NCBI GenBank assembly: GCA_913020705.1
Contig: CAJWBY010000123.1
Span: 1-14,723 of the forward strand
DNA: 14,723 nucleotides
Source of the DNA: an uncultured Colwellia sp.
GTDB taxonomy: Bacteria > Pseudomonadota > Gammaproteobacteria > Enterobacterales > Alteromonadaceae
Direction of reading: 5' to 3'
The position numbers and the translations under genes were made by a program. Below, piece after piece: positions 7,893 through 14,723 of this stretch. Positions within the stretch are counted from its first letter, which is position 1; each line of letters opens with the position of its first letter. The notes beneath the pieces were generated by a model, which ran no database searches, was not told the DNA's origin, and saw only the letters and a program-made list of their open reading frames with translations.

Positions 7893-8808
7893 CATTACGG
7901 ATCAATTTTACAGCTTCCCAGCTCCAGCAAAGCTAAACTTATTTCTCCATATTATTGGACAACGCAGCGACGGTTACCATCAATTACAAACTATCTTTCA
8001 ATTTTTAGATCACAGCGACACGATTGATATTAAATTAACTGAGGGTTTGAACATTGAATTACTAACACCAATAGAAGGCGTATTAAATGAAGACAATTTA
8101 ATTGTTAGAGCCGCACAATTATTACAAAACTATATAATAGAGAACAAAATAATTAACGTATCGCCTAATGATCAGCAGCAAAAATTAGGTGCACAAATTA
8201 AAATAACTAAAATTCTCCCAATGGGAGGGGGTTTAGGTGGAGGCTCATCAAACGCCGCAACTATTTTATTAGCACTAAATGTTTTGTGGGGGATAAATTT
8301 ATCTCTGTATAAACTTTCCGAACTAGGTTTATCTCTTGGTGCTGACGTACCTATTTTTATTCATGGATTTTCAGCTTTTGCTGAAGGCGTTGGCGAAGAA
8401 CTCACCGCAGTTTCACCCAAAGAAAGCTGGTTTTTAGTGAGCAAACCTGATGTCAGTATTTCTACCGCCAGCGTTTTTACCGATCCCCAATTAACTCGCA
8501 ATACTGCAAAAGTTAATTTAAGTGATGATATTAGTAAGCTAGACATAGACTTATGCCATAATGACTGCCAAACCTTGGTAATAAAAAGGTATCCTGAGGT
8601 TGCCAAGTTACTGGCTTGGTTGGTAGAATACGCGCCTTCTCGTATGACCGGTACCGGAGCGTGTATTTTTTCCCGCTTTGATACTGAACAAGAGGCCTGT
8701 CGCATTCAGTCATTACTTCCTGATGGAATTATGTCTTTTGTGGCAAAAGGGGTAAATACCTCTCCATTACGTCAAGTTATTAATAACTTAGTAACATTAC
8801 AAAAGTAA
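7885..8808 (+). CDS. ispE: 4-diphosphocytidyl-2-C-methyl-D-erythritol kinase
   Basis: IspE phosphorylates the 2-hydroxyl of CDP-methylerythritol in the MEP pathway to isopentenyl diphosphate. The 307-residue product is a GHMP kinase: PAKLNLFLHI (14-23, with Lys16 at the substrate site), GQRSDGYHQLQT, the ATP-binding loop PMGGGLGGGSSNAAT (112-126), the catalytic Asp154 in LGADVPIFI, and a C-terminal MTGTGACIFS glycine motif. It is about 20 residues longer than the E. coli enzyme, mainly from an extra Asn/Gln/Ile-rich stretch at about 83-102. The start lies inside the last codons of lolB (8-base overlap), which implies coupled translation. A 115-base gap with no terminator separates it from prs. 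Confidence 0.96.
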   Translation: MNNITDQFYSFPAPAKLNLFLHIIGQRSDGYHQLQTIFQFLDHSDTIDIKLTEGLNIELLTPIEGVLNEDNLIVRAAQLLQNYIIENKIINVSPNDQQQKLGAQIKITKILPMGGGLGGGSSNAATILLALNVLWGINLSLYKLSELGLSLGADVPIFIHGFSAFAEGVGEELTAVSPKESWFLVSKPDVSISTASVFTDPQLTRNTAKVNLSDDISKLDIDLCHNDCQTLVIKRYPEVAKLLAWLVEYAPSRMTGTGACIFSRFDTEQEACRIQSLLPDGIMSFVAKGVNTSPLRQVINNLVTLQK

Positions 8809-8938
8809 TTAAGAGTATTTATACCATTGAAAAATTTATTTCATAAAAATGCCAAGAACCACTGGAAAAAGTTTAATAATTTGCTGATAGTAAACTCAAT
8901 GTTGACTATTAGCGTAACTTAAAATGTCAAAAGTTTCC

Positions 8939-8943
8939 GAGGA
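8939..8943 (+). promoter_or_regulatory. Ribosome-binding site that decides the prs start
   Basis: GAGGA lies 7 bases before the GTG at 8951, the ideal Shine-Dalgarno spacing. The upstream in-frame ATG at 8924 has no purine-rich sequence before it. This places the true prs start at the GTG. Confidence 0.7.
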
Positions 8944-8950
8944 ACTGACC

Positions 8951-9898
8951 GTGCCTGACATGAAAATATTTGCGGGTAATGCCACCCCTGAACTGGCCAA
9001 GAAAGTAGCTGATCGTCTTTACATGACGTTAGGCGATGCCAAAGTTGGTAGTTTTAGTGATGGTGAAATTAGTGTTGAAATTAATGAAAATGTGCGCGGT
9101 GCGGACGTTTTTATTCTTCAATCAACATGTGCACCAACGAACAATAACTTAATGGAACTCATTGTAATGATCGATGCATTACGACGTGCATCTGCTGGTC
9201 GTATTACTGCGGTTATTCCATATTTTGGTTATGCTCGTCAAGACAGACGTGTTCGTAGTGCTCGTGTACCAATTACTGCAAAAGTAGTTGCTGATTTTTT
9301 ATCAAGTGTTGGTGTTGACCGTGTATTAACCGTCGACTTACATGCAGAGCAAATTCAAGGATTTTTCGATGTTCCTGTAGATAACGTATTTGGTACACCT
9401 ATTTTACTTGAAGATATGCTTTCTCGTGATTTAGATAATCCAATTGTTGTTTCTCCTGATATCGGTGGTGTAGTTCGTGCTCGTGCAGTAGCTAAATTAC
9501 TGAATGAAACTGACCTTGCTATCATCGATAAGCGTCGTCCAAAAGCGAATGTTGCACAGGTAATGCACATTATTGGTGATGTTGCTGACCGTGACTGTAT
9601 AATTGTTGATGATATGATCGATACTGGTGGCACATTAGCAAAAGCAGCTGAAGCATTAAAAGCACATGGCGCCAAACGCGTTATTGCTTATGCTACGCAT
9701 CCAGTACTTTCTGGTAATGCGGCGCAAAACTTAAGAGATTCAGTGATTGACGAATTGGTAGTTACTGATTCAATCCCACTTACTGATGAAATTAAATCAT
9801 TAGGTATTGTTCGCCAATTAACATTAAGTGGTATGTTGTCTGAAGCAATTCGTCGTGTATGTAACGAAGAATCTATTTCAGCAATGTTTGATAGCTAA
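8951..9898 (+). CDS. prs: Ribose-phosphate pyrophosphokinase (PRPP synthetase)
   Basis: Prs makes phosphoribosyl pyrophosphate from ribose 5-phosphate and ATP, the shared precursor of nucleotides, His, Trp and NAD. With the GTG start the product is 315 residues, the E. coli length, and begins [15 protein letters not shown], exactly at the family N-terminus. The class I hallmarks are present: [15 protein letters not shown], the [11 protein letters not shown] region, and the PRPP-binding loop [12 protein letters not shown] near residue 220. It ends with the conserved NEESISAMF. An in-frame ATG 27 bases upstream (8924) would add nine residues with no ribosome-binding site, so I reject it. It follows lolB-ispE as in E. 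coli. No PurR-like box is visible upstream. Confidence 0.97.
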   Translation: MPDMKIFAGNATPELAKKVADRLYMTLGDAKVGSFSDGEISVEINENVRGADVFILQSTCAPTNNNLMELIVMIDALRRASAGRITAVIPYFGYARQDRRVRSARVPITAKVVADFLSSVGVDRVLTVDLHAEQIQGFFDVPVDNVFGTPILLEDMLSRDLDNPIVVSPDIGGVVRARAVAKLLNETDLAIIDKRRPKANVAQVMHIIGDVADRDCIIVDDMIDTGGTLAKAAEALKAHGAKRVIAYATHPVLSGNAAQNLRDSVIDELVVTDSIPLTDEIKSLGIVRQLTLSGMLSEAIRRVCNEESISAMFDS

Positions 9899-9926
9899 GC
9901 TCTTTTAGTATAAAAGATACAACACG

Positions 9927-9958
9927 AAGCCCTGATTAATTTTAATCGGGGCTTTTTT
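9927..9958 (+). terminator. Intrinsic terminator after prs
   Basis: A 12-bp stem (AAGCCCTGATTA paired with TAATCGGGGCTT, including one T-G wobble) closes a 4-base loop and is followed directly by a run of T. It lies 28 bases past the prs stop. On the other strand no T run follows, so it acts for prs; the minus-strand aminotransferase gene has no clear terminator of its own here. Confidence 0.88.
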
Positions 9959-10009
9959 CATTTAAGACGACTTTGAATTTATAACCGCCTTATTAAATAA
10001 ATTCTTATG

Positions 10010-11152
10010 TTATTTATCTAAAACATCAGTCAATGCGGCTAAACACAAGGTGACATTTTCAGTTCGTGCTGCATACCCCATCAAACCAATTCGCCAAGCC
10101 TTGCCTGCAAAACTACCTAATCCAGCGCCAATTTCTAAATTGTAATTGTTCAATAAAGCTTGACGGACGGCTGCATCATCAACACCTTCAGGGATAAGAA
10201 CGGTATTCAACTGAGGTAACCTATATTTTTCATCAACCACAAAATTAATGCCTAATTTCGTTAAGCCTTTTTTTAATTTTTGATGCTGTTCATCATGACG
10301 TTGCCATGCATTTTCTAAACCTTCGTCCTGCAACATAACCAAAGACTCATGTAATGCATATAAAGAATTGACCGGTGCGGTGTGGTGATAACTACGCTTA
10401 CCTTCACCTCCCCAATACCCCATAACTAAAGACAGGTCTAAAAACCAACTCGGTACTTTAGATTGTCTATTTTGTAATTTTTCAACAGCTTTTTCACTGA
10501 AACTTATCGGTGAAATTCCCGGTACACAGGATAAGCATTTTTGACTTCCAGAATAAATTGCATCAATTCCCCAGTCATCAACTCTAAGTTCAACCCCACC
10601 TAATGAAGTTACAGCATCGACAATAGACAGTGCTGAATTTTCGCGTGCTATTTCACATAAGGTTTTTGCGTCAGACAATACACCAGTAGAAGTTTCAGCA
10701 TGTACAAAGGCTAAAAACTTAACGTCCGAGTTATCTTTAAAAGCTTGTTGAACTTTTTCAATACTAACTGGCGTTCCCCAATCATCATTAATGACGATAG
10801 CTTGCGCACCTAGTCGTTCAACATTTTCAACCATTCGTGAGCCAAAGACACCGTTAACACAAACAATAACTTTTTCACCGGGTTCCACTAAATTAACAAA
10901 ACACGTTTCCATACCTGCTGAGCCTGGCGCGGAAACTGCCATTGTTAATTCATTATTGGTTTGAAAGGCATATTGCAATAACGATTTAATTTCGTCCATC
11001 ATTTGAACAAACTCAGGATCTAAGTGACCTATCGTCGGACGGCCTAATGCAGATAAAATGCGAGGGGAAACATCACTAGGACCAGGCCCCATTAAAGTGC
11101 GTGGTGTCGGATGGAAAGATGAAATTGTCATAGTTAATTCTCTTGTGGTCAT
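10010..11152 (-). CDS. Class V aminotransferase, alanine/serine-glyoxylate type
   Basis: This 380-residue PLP enzyme resembles alanine-glyoxylate/serine-pyruvate aminotransferases such as human AGXT. Visible hallmarks are LMGPGPSDV near residues 20-28, HAETSTGVL (151-159), IVDAVTSLGG with the cofactor Asp179, the PLP lysine Lys205 in YSGSQKCL, YHHTAPVNSLYAL, and a carboxylate-binding Arg in WRIGLMGYAA near the end. It probably makes glycine from glyoxylate with alanine or serine as donor; the exact donor cannot be read from sequence. The annotated ATG has no ribosome-binding site. An in-frame ATG at 11131 (residue 8) is preceded by AAGAGAA at suitable spacing and may be the real start, giving 373 residues. 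The gene stands alone between the converging prs and the divergent rplY. Confidence 0.88.
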   Translation of the reverse strand: MTTRELTMTISSFHPTPRTLMGPGPSDVSPRILSALGRPTIGHLDPEFVQMMDEIKSLLQYAFQTNNELTMAVSAPGSAGMETCFVNLVEPGEKVIVCVNGVFGSRMVENVERLGAQAIVINDDWGTPVSIEKVQQAFKDNSDVKFLAFVHAETSTGVLSDAKTLCEIARENSALSIVDAVTSLGGVELRVDDWGIDAIYSGSQKCLSCVPGISPISFSEKAVEKLQNRQSKVPSWFLDLSLVMGYWGGEGKRSYHHTAPVNSLYALHESLVMLQDEGLENAWQRHDEQHQKLKKGLTKLGINFVVDEKYRLPQLNTVLIPEGVDDAAVRQALLNNYNLEIGAGLGSFAGKAWRIGLMGYAARTENVTLCLAALTDVLDK

Positions 11153-11326
11153 TTTACATTACTAACTATTAGGCACACGTCGTATGTAATTTTCAACAAA
11201 AATATCTTTATAACGAGCATTTAAATGAATGATATCGACTTCATCCGGCATAATTAATGCGTTATGAACAGATTAACGTTGGATCTATCAAGGATGGGTG
11301 TTATTATGCGGCGCCTTTTATGGCTA

Positions 11327-11356
11327 TTGAATTAATTTTCATTATTACCATATAAA
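11327..11356 (+). promoter_or_regulatory. Candidate rplY promoter
   Basis: TTGAAT (11327-11332) and TATAAA (11351-11356) are separated by 18 bases. Transcription would begin near 11363, giving a leader of about 60 bases that opens with the hairpin at 11365-11389. The rest of the 269-base region between the aminotransferase gene and rplY shows no other strong element; any promoter of the aminotransferase must lie in its left part but is not distinct. Confidence 0.5.
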
Positions 11357-11364
11357 GGAACACG

Positions 11365-11389
11365 GTTGTTTTTGGTCGCAAAAAACAAC
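11365..11389 (+). other. Hairpin in the rplY mRNA leader
   Basis: GTTGTTTTT (11365-11373) and AAAAACAAC (11381-11389) form a perfect 9-bp stem around a 7-base loop, GGTCGCA. It lies right after the predicted transcription start and 32 bases before the rplY ATG. No U run follows it, so it is not a terminator. It may protect the 5' end of the mRNA or serve as a regulatory leader element for the ribosomal protein. Confidence 0.5.
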
Positions 11390-11421
11390 TAAATTAACTA
11401 TTTAATATTAGGTATTAAAAA

Positions 11422-12057
11422 ATGACTGATTTATTTACTTTAGAAGCTGAAGTTCGTACTGACCTAGGGAAAGGTGCGAGCCGCCGCCTACGTCATGCAA
11501 ACAAAGTTCCTGCAATTTTATACGGTGAAGGCCAAGAGCCTGTTTCTTTAACGTTAACGCACAAAAGTGTTTTCCGTTCACAGCAAGAAGAAGCATTCTA
11601 CTCTCACGTATTAACAATCAACATTGACGGAAAGCCAGTTGAGTGTCTTTTAAAAGACATGCAACGTCACCCGTTCAAACAACTTGTTATGCATTTAGAT
11701 TTTTTACGCATCGATGCTACTCATGCTGTTCACATTAACGCTCCTGTTCACTTCATCAATGAAGAAGTTGCAGAGAAAAAAGGTGGCAAAATTGCTCACA
11801 ACGTTAATGAAATCGCAATTAGCTGTTTACCTGCAGACATTCCAGAATTCATCGAAGTTGATGTTGCTGGCTTAGAAGTTGGTCAAACATTGCATTTATC
11901 AGACATTACATTGCCTAAAGGCGTAACATCTGACGAATTAGCAAAAGGCGCAGATCATGACCAAGCTGTTGCTTCATTAAATGCACCGAAAGTTGTAAGC
12001 GATGAAGAAGAAGATAACAGCGCACCAGTTGCTCCTGTTGATACTACTGAAGAATAA
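11422..12057 (+). CDS. rplY: Ribosomal protein bL25, long (TL5/Ctc) form
   Basis: bL25 binds loop E of 5S rRNA in the central protuberance of the 50S subunit. The 211-residue product has the N-terminal 5S-binding domain (about 1-93) with the typical start [20 protein letters not shown] (16-35), then the C-terminal beta-rich TL5/Ctc domain (about 98-185) and an acidic tail rich in Asp and Glu. This is the long form; E. coli has only the first domain (94 residues). An AGG-containing ribosome-binding site precedes the ATG. The gene has its own candidate promoter and leader hairpin, and pth starts 21 bases after its stop, so it probably leads a short rplY-pth-ychF operon. Confidence 0.95.
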   Translation: MTDLFTLEAEVRTDLGKGASRRLRHANKVPAILYGEGQEPVSLTLTHKSVFRSQQEEAFYSHVLTINIDGKPVECLLKDMQRHPFKQLVMHLDFLRIDATHAVHINAPVHFINEEVAEKKGGKIAHNVNEIAISCLPADIPEFIEVDVAGLEVGQTLHLSDITLPKGVTSDELAKGADHDQAVASLNAPKVVSDEEEDNSAPVAPVDTTEE

Positions 12058-12060
12058 TCC

Positions 12061-12076
12061 AAAGGAATATTCCTTT
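12061..12076 (+). promoter_or_regulatory. Palindrome covering the pth ribosome-binding site
   Basis: AAAGGAATATTCCTTT is a perfect 16-base palindrome between the rplY stop and the pth ATG (12079). As RNA it can fold into a 6-bp stem with an AUAU loop, pairing the only Shine-Dalgarno-like sequence (AAGGA) with UCCUU. Ribosomes ending rplY three bases upstream would melt it, so it could couple pth translation to rplY. Confidence 0.5.
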
Positions 12077-12078
12077 AG

Positions 12079-12663
12079 ATGACTATTCAACTAGTTGTGG
12101 GTCTGGGTAATCCAGGCCCTGAATATACAAAAACCCGTCACAATGCCGGAGTTTGGTTCATCGAAGAACTTGCTTCTCGCTACAACATTTCCCTCAGACC
12201 AGAAAAAAAATATTTCGGACTTTACGGCAAAGGCCTAATAGGTAACGAAGTTGTTCATTTACTTATACCGACAACGTTTATGAATAGAAGTGGTCAGTCT
12301 GTAGCTCCTCTCGCAAATTTTTTTCGTATTCCCGTTGAAAACATCCTCGTTGCTCATGATGAATTAGATATGGAACCGGGCGTTTGTAAAATTAAGAAAG
12401 GCGGCGGACACGGTGGACATAATGGCTTACGTGATATAATTTCATGTATGGCAAACAACAAAGAATTTTATCGGTTACGCATTGGTATTGGTCATCCAGG
12501 CCATAGAGATCGCGTTACCGGACATGTACTTGGCAAAGCTCCTGCTATTGACCAAGACAAAATCGATCAAGCAATTGATGAAGCAAGCCGGTGTATCGAC
12601 ATTTGGCAAAAAGACGATTTAAAGAAAGCTCAAAACCGTTTACATTCATTCAAAGTGCTATAA
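12079..12663 (+). CDS. pth: Peptidyl-tRNA hydrolase
   Basis: Pth cleaves peptidyl-tRNAs that drop off the ribosome and so recycles the tRNA. The 194-residue product has the family length (E. coli 194). Its active-site residues are all visible: Asn11 in GLGNPGPEY, the catalytic His21 in TRHNAG, Asn69 in FMNRSG, Asp94 in HDELD, and His114 and Asn115 in [12 protein letters not shown]. The start is fixed by the family N-terminus. It sits between rplY (21 bases) and ychF (43 bases) with no terminator on either side; the pth-ychF pair is conserved in gammaproteobacteria. Its ribosome-binding site lies in the palindrome at 12061-12076. Confidence 0.97.
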   Translation: MTIQLVVGLGNPGPEYTKTRHNAGVWFIEELASRYNISLRPEKKYFGLYGKGLIGNEVVHLLIPTTFMNRSGQSVAPLANFFRIPVENILVAHDELDMEPGVCKIKKGGGHGGHNGLRDIISCMANNKEFYRLRIGIGHPGHRDRVTGHVLGKAPAIDQDKIDQAIDEASRCIDIWQKDDLKKAQNRLHSFKVL

Positions 12664-12706
12664 CTCAAACTTCAAAACATTTTTGCAAAACAATTAAGGT
12701 ATTATC

Positions 12707-13798
12707 ATGGGATTCAAATGCGGTATTGTTGGCTTGCCCAACGTAGGTAAATCAACACTTTTTAATGCACTTACTAAAGCAGGCATTGAAGCAGCTAACT
12801 TTCCATTTTGTACTATTGAGCCAAATACGGGTGTCGTTCCAGTACCTGATCCTCGTTTAGACGCTTTAACAAAAATTGTAAAGCCTGAGCGCGTTTTAGC
12901 AACGACTATGGAGTTTGTTGATATTGCTGGTTTAGTAGCAGGCGCTTCTAAAGGTGAAGGCTTAGGCAATAAGTTTTTGGCTAACATTCGTGAAACCGAT
13001 GCAATTGGACACGTAGTTCGCTGCTTTGATAATGAGAATATTATTCATGTTGCTAACAAGGTTAGCCCTGCTGATGATATTGAAGTGATCAATACTGAGC
13101 TAGCATTGTCTGATATGGACACCGCAGAACGCGCAATATTTCGTTTAGCAAAAAAAGCTAAAGGCGGCGATAAAGACGCTAAATTTGAAATGCCTGTATT
13201 AGAAAAAATATTGAAGCATGTTGAAGAAGGACACATGGTCCGTTCTTTAGAATTAACTAAAGAAGAAAAAGCAGCGGTTGATTACTTAAACTTTTTAACC
13301 ATTAAGCCTACTATGTATATCGCCAATGTTAATGATGATGGTTTTGAAAATAACCCTTACCTTGATCAAGTACAAAAAATAGCGGATGAAGAAGGTGCTA
13401 TCGTTGTTGCTGTTTGTGCTGAAATTGAAAGCGAACTATCTGAAATGGATGACGAAGACCGTGTTGAATTTATGGCGGATCTAGGTTTAGAAGAACCAGG
13501 GCTTAATCGTGTAATAAATGCAGGTTACTCTTTACTTCATTTACAGACTTATTTTACTGCTGGCGTTAAAGAAGTACGCGCATGGACAGTAAAACAAAAC
13601 GCTACTGCACCACAAGCTGCAGGTGTTATACACACCGACTTTGAAAAAGGCTTTATTCGAGCTGAAGTTATTGCTTATGATGACTTTATAGAATTCAACG
13701 GTGAATCAGGCGCTAAAGAAGCAGGTAAATGGCGTCTTGAAGGCAAAGAGTACCGAGTTAAGGATGGTGATGTAGTTCACTTTAGATTTAATGTTTAA
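12707..13798 (+). CDS. ychF: Redox-responsive ATPase YchF (OBG-family P-loop NTPase)
   Basis: YchF/Ola1 is a ribosome-associated P-loop NTPase of the OBG family that in E. coli prefers ATP to GTP. The 363-residue product has the usual length and parts: the P-loop GLPNVGKST (9-17), a G2/switch region with [16 protein letters not shown] (G3, 70-76), the characteristic His114 after NII, a coiled helical hairpin (about 130-200) and the C-terminal TGS domain (about 278-361) with [13 protein letters not shown]. The G4-like motif is NVND (207-210), where E. coli has NVNE. A good AAGG ribosome-binding site precedes the ATG. It is the last gene of the rplY-pth-ychF group and is followed by a strong terminator. 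Confidence 0.97.
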   Translation: MGFKCGIVGLPNVGKSTLFNALTKAGIEAANFPFCTIEPNTGVVPVPDPRLDALTKIVKPERVLATTMEFVDIAGLVAGASKGEGLGNKFLANIRETDAIGHVVRCFDNENIIHVANKVSPADDIEVINTELALSDMDTAERAIFRLAKKAKGGDKDAKFEMPVLEKILKHVEEGHMVRSLELTKEEKAAVDYLNFLTIKPTMYIANVNDDGFENNPYLDQVQKIADEEGAIVVAVCAEIESELSEMDDEDRVEFMADLGLEEPGLNRVINAGYSLLHLQTYFTAGVKEVRAWTVKQNATAPQAAGVIHTDFEKGFIRAEVIAYDDFIEFNGESGAKEAGKWRLEGKEYRVKDGDVVHFRFNV

Positions 13799-13822
13799 TC
13801 ATAAACCTTAAATCTATTATAT

Positions 13823-13845
13823 AAAGGAGCTTCGGCTCCTTTTTT
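13823..13845 (+). terminator. Intrinsic terminator after ychF
   Basis: AAAGGAGC and GCTCCTTT form an 8-bp stem closed by the very stable tetraloop TTCG (UUCG in RNA) and followed by a run of T to 13845. It lies 24 bases past the ychF stop. Confidence 0.93.
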
Positions 13846-14021
13846 GTATTCTACAAACAAGAGAATTCTTTGAATAAAAATCAACAAAGACTATTAACAA
13901 ATAAAATACAACAATAAAACATAATAAAAACAACAGACTAAAAATAAAGCAATCAGTACAAGAAATACAAAAAAAACTTGTTTTATTCCAAATATATACC
14001 ACAATTACACTTATAACAGTC

Positions 14022-14030
14022 TGATATAAA
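14022..14030 (+). promoter_or_regulatory. Candidate extended -10 promoter of the DUF3718 gene
   Basis: TGATATAAA matches the extended -10 pattern TGnTATAAT at all but the last base. It lies about 50 bases before the ATG at 14083, with no good -35 at 17 bases, as is usual for extended -10 promoters. The rest of the spacer from 13846 is A-rich and G-poor and shows no gene or further site that I can support. Confidence 0.4.
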
Positions 14031-14082
14031 TCACCTCATCAGATCGATATTTTTTAAATTAATAACAAAAAAAAGGCAAACC

Positions 14083-14433
14083 ATGAAAAAAACACTTCTA
14101 CTCGCTACCCTAATAGCAACAACAGTGACTTTTGCACCCGTAACTAAGGCAGCAGATAACATGTCACTTCGTATTTGTGAATACGTTGCTGCAAATGATA
14201 AAAACCGCTTACGTTCTTTCATGAAACAAAATAAATTGAAAATTCGTTCAATCTTTAAATCCATCGAATGTAATGGCAAAAACTTATTAGTATTTGCTGC
14301 ATCAAACAAAGCATTAGAAACAGGCGAATTCTTGATTGGAAAAGTTCCATCAAAAGAAGTCGCTAAGCATATTGCTGCAATAGGAAAATTTTCAAAACAT
14401 TTAGAAGAAGAAGCAAAAGATAGAGTTAATTAA
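14083..14433 (+). CDS. Small secreted protein, DUF3718-like
   Basis: The 116-residue product has a clear Sec signal peptide: basic MKK, a hydrophobic core (about residues 4-19) and a likely signal peptidase I site after TKA (residue 23). The mature part of about 93 residues is helical, with two cysteines, Cys32 in RICEYV and Cys63 in ECNG, that could form a disulfide in the periplasm. The ECNGKNLLVFAASNKA stretch is reminiscent of an ankyrin-repeat helix pair. I recognise it as similar to DUF3718 proteins of Alteromonadales, which have no known function. An AAAAGG ribosome-binding site precedes the ATG. It is monocistronic, between its own candidate promoter and a terminator, and unrelated by position to its neighbours. 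Confidence 0.8.
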   Translation: MKKTLLLATLIATTVTFAPVTKAADNMSLRICEYVAANDKNRLRSFMKQNKLKIRSIFKSIECNGKNLLVFAASNKALETGEFLIGKVPSKEVAKHIAAIGKFSKHLEEEAKDRVN

Positions 14434-14458
14434 TAATAGTTTGTTCTATCCTTTTATT

Positions 14459-14499
14459 TAATATAAAAGCAAGTGCCTATGGTTCTTGCTTTTATATTA
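14459..14499 (+). terminator. Intrinsic terminator after the DUF3718-like gene
   Basis: A perfect 15-bp inverted repeat (TAATATAAAAGCAAG / CTTGCTTTTATATTA) flanks an 11-base loop, 25 bases past the stop codon. The T run is part of the descending arm. The stem is AT-rich apart from the GCAAG/CTTGC core, so it could work in either direction, but only the plus-strand gene needs it. Confidence 0.75.
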
Positions 14500-14590
14500 T
14501 AGATAATCTGACTTTCTAGAATATTAAGTAGTCAAATTGTTGCCTAAACAAGCAAACAGAAAAAAAGTATCAATATTTATAAAAAAACGG

Positions 14591-14619
14591 TTGACGTAGC
14601 CTAAGCAGATTTGCATAAT
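14591..14619 (+). promoter_or_regulatory. tRNA-Met promoter
   Basis: TTGACG (14591-14596) and CATAAT (14614-14619) are spaced by exactly 17 bases, close to the sigma-70 consensus. A GC-rich discriminator (CGCGCC) follows, as in promoters of stable RNA genes under stringent control. Transcription should start near 14626, giving a leader of about 25 bases before the tRNA. Confidence 0.8.
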
Positions 14620-14650
14620 ACGCGCCACTTGCTGAGAGGCAATACGGAAA

Positions 14651-14723
14651 GGCTACATAGCTCAGCTGGTTAGAGCACATCACTCATAATGATGGGGTCC
14701 CAGGTTCAAATCCCGGTGTAGCC
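14651..14723 (+). tRNA. tRNA-Met (CAT), elongator, cut at the window edge
   Basis: The sequence folds into a full cloverleaf: acceptor GGCTACA/TGTAGCC, D-arm with GGTT, anticodon stem CATCA/TGATG around loop CTCATAA (anticodon CAT), variable loop GGGTC and T-loop TTCAAAT. The base-paired first position and the close match to the E. coli elongator tRNA-Met, including the A-C mismatch in the T stem, separate it from initiator tRNA and from tRNA-Ile2. The discriminator base and any encoded CCA lie beyond the window. Confidence 0.96.

Noticed and set aside
8809..8923. Possible PurR operator or strong promoter before prs
   Set aside because: No PurR-like palindrome is visible, and no -35/-10 pair has good sequence and spacing; prs may be read through from lolB-ispE.
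9355..9675. Minus-strand 106-codon frame inside prs
   Set aside because: Lies within the conserved Prs sequence and has no family resemblance.
9901..9917. TCTTTTA-GTA-TAAAAGA inverted repeat just after prs
   Set aside because: Wholly AT, three-base loop, no U run; the GC-containing terminator right after it explains the region.
11306..11335. Nine-codon reading frame (MRRLLWLLN) with an AGGA upstream, a possible leader peptide before rplY
   Set aside because: It lies upstream of, and overlaps, the -35 box of the likely rplY promoter, so it would not be in the main transcript; no attenuator follows it.
13817..14002. Minus-strand 61-codon frame with a hydrophobic, membrane-like translation
   Set aside because: It comes from the T-rich complement of an A-rich spacer, starts with GTG, has no ribosome-binding site, and its end runs into the ychF terminator.
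14031..14309. Minus-strand 92-codon frame opposite the DUF3718-like gene
   Set aside because: The opposite strand has a signal peptide, ribosome-binding site, promoter and terminator; this frame has none of these.
14651..14723. Initiator tRNA-Met or tRNA-Ile2 instead of elongator tRNA-Met
   Set aside because: Initiator tRNA has an unpaired first acceptor base and three G-C pairs in the anticodon stem; here the first pair is G-C and the stem is CATCA/TGATG. The body closely matches elongator tRNA-Met.

Overview
The window is an AT-rich stretch of core chromosome from a gammaproteobacterium. Gene order, protein sequences and base composition point to a marine Alteromonadales lineage, most likely Colwelliaceae (Colwellia/Thalassotalea-like). 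This placement is an inference from protein resemblance and synteny; no search was run. There is no mobile element, phage, CRISPR array or defence island.

Layout. Positions 2-124 hold the C-terminal end of an unidentified plus-strand gene, which meets the next operon at a two-way terminator (151-177). From 7023 down to 200 the minus strand carries hemA, prfA, prmC, sirB2, sirB1, a DUF819 membrane protein gene and kdsA. This is the enterobacterial hemA-prfA-prmC-sirB2-sirB1-kdsA order with one extra gene, DUF819, before kdsA. Divergent from hemA, the plus strand carries lolB, ispE and prs, ending at a strong terminator (9927-9958). A class V aminotransferase gene follows on the minus strand (10010-11152). 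Then rplY (long bL25), pth and ychF lie on the plus strand and end at a UUCG-loop terminator (13823-13845). An A-rich spacer leads to a small secreted DUF3718-type protein gene with its own promoter and terminator. The window ends with an elongator tRNA-Met gene, cut off before its discriminator base.

How the genes work together. HemA (glutamyl-tRNA reductase) opens tetrapyrrole synthesis. RF1 and PrmC form an enzyme-substrate pair: PrmC methylates the GGQ glutamine of RF1. KdsA, LolB, IspE and Prs supply envelope and precursor functions (Kdo, lipoprotein sorting, isoprenoids, PRPP). bL25, Pth, YchF and tRNA-Met belong to translation.

I found no new multi-gene system. The most interesting signals are small and regulatory. 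prfA ends in UAG, and the next in-frame stop is a UGA that overlaps a UUG start of prmC (UUGA). A structured hairpin separates hemA and prfA. A hairpin lies at the predicted 5' end of the rplY mRNA. A perfect palindrome covers the pth ribosome-binding site. prs has a GTG start with a good Shine-Dalgarno sequence. YchF carries an NVND version of its G4 motif.
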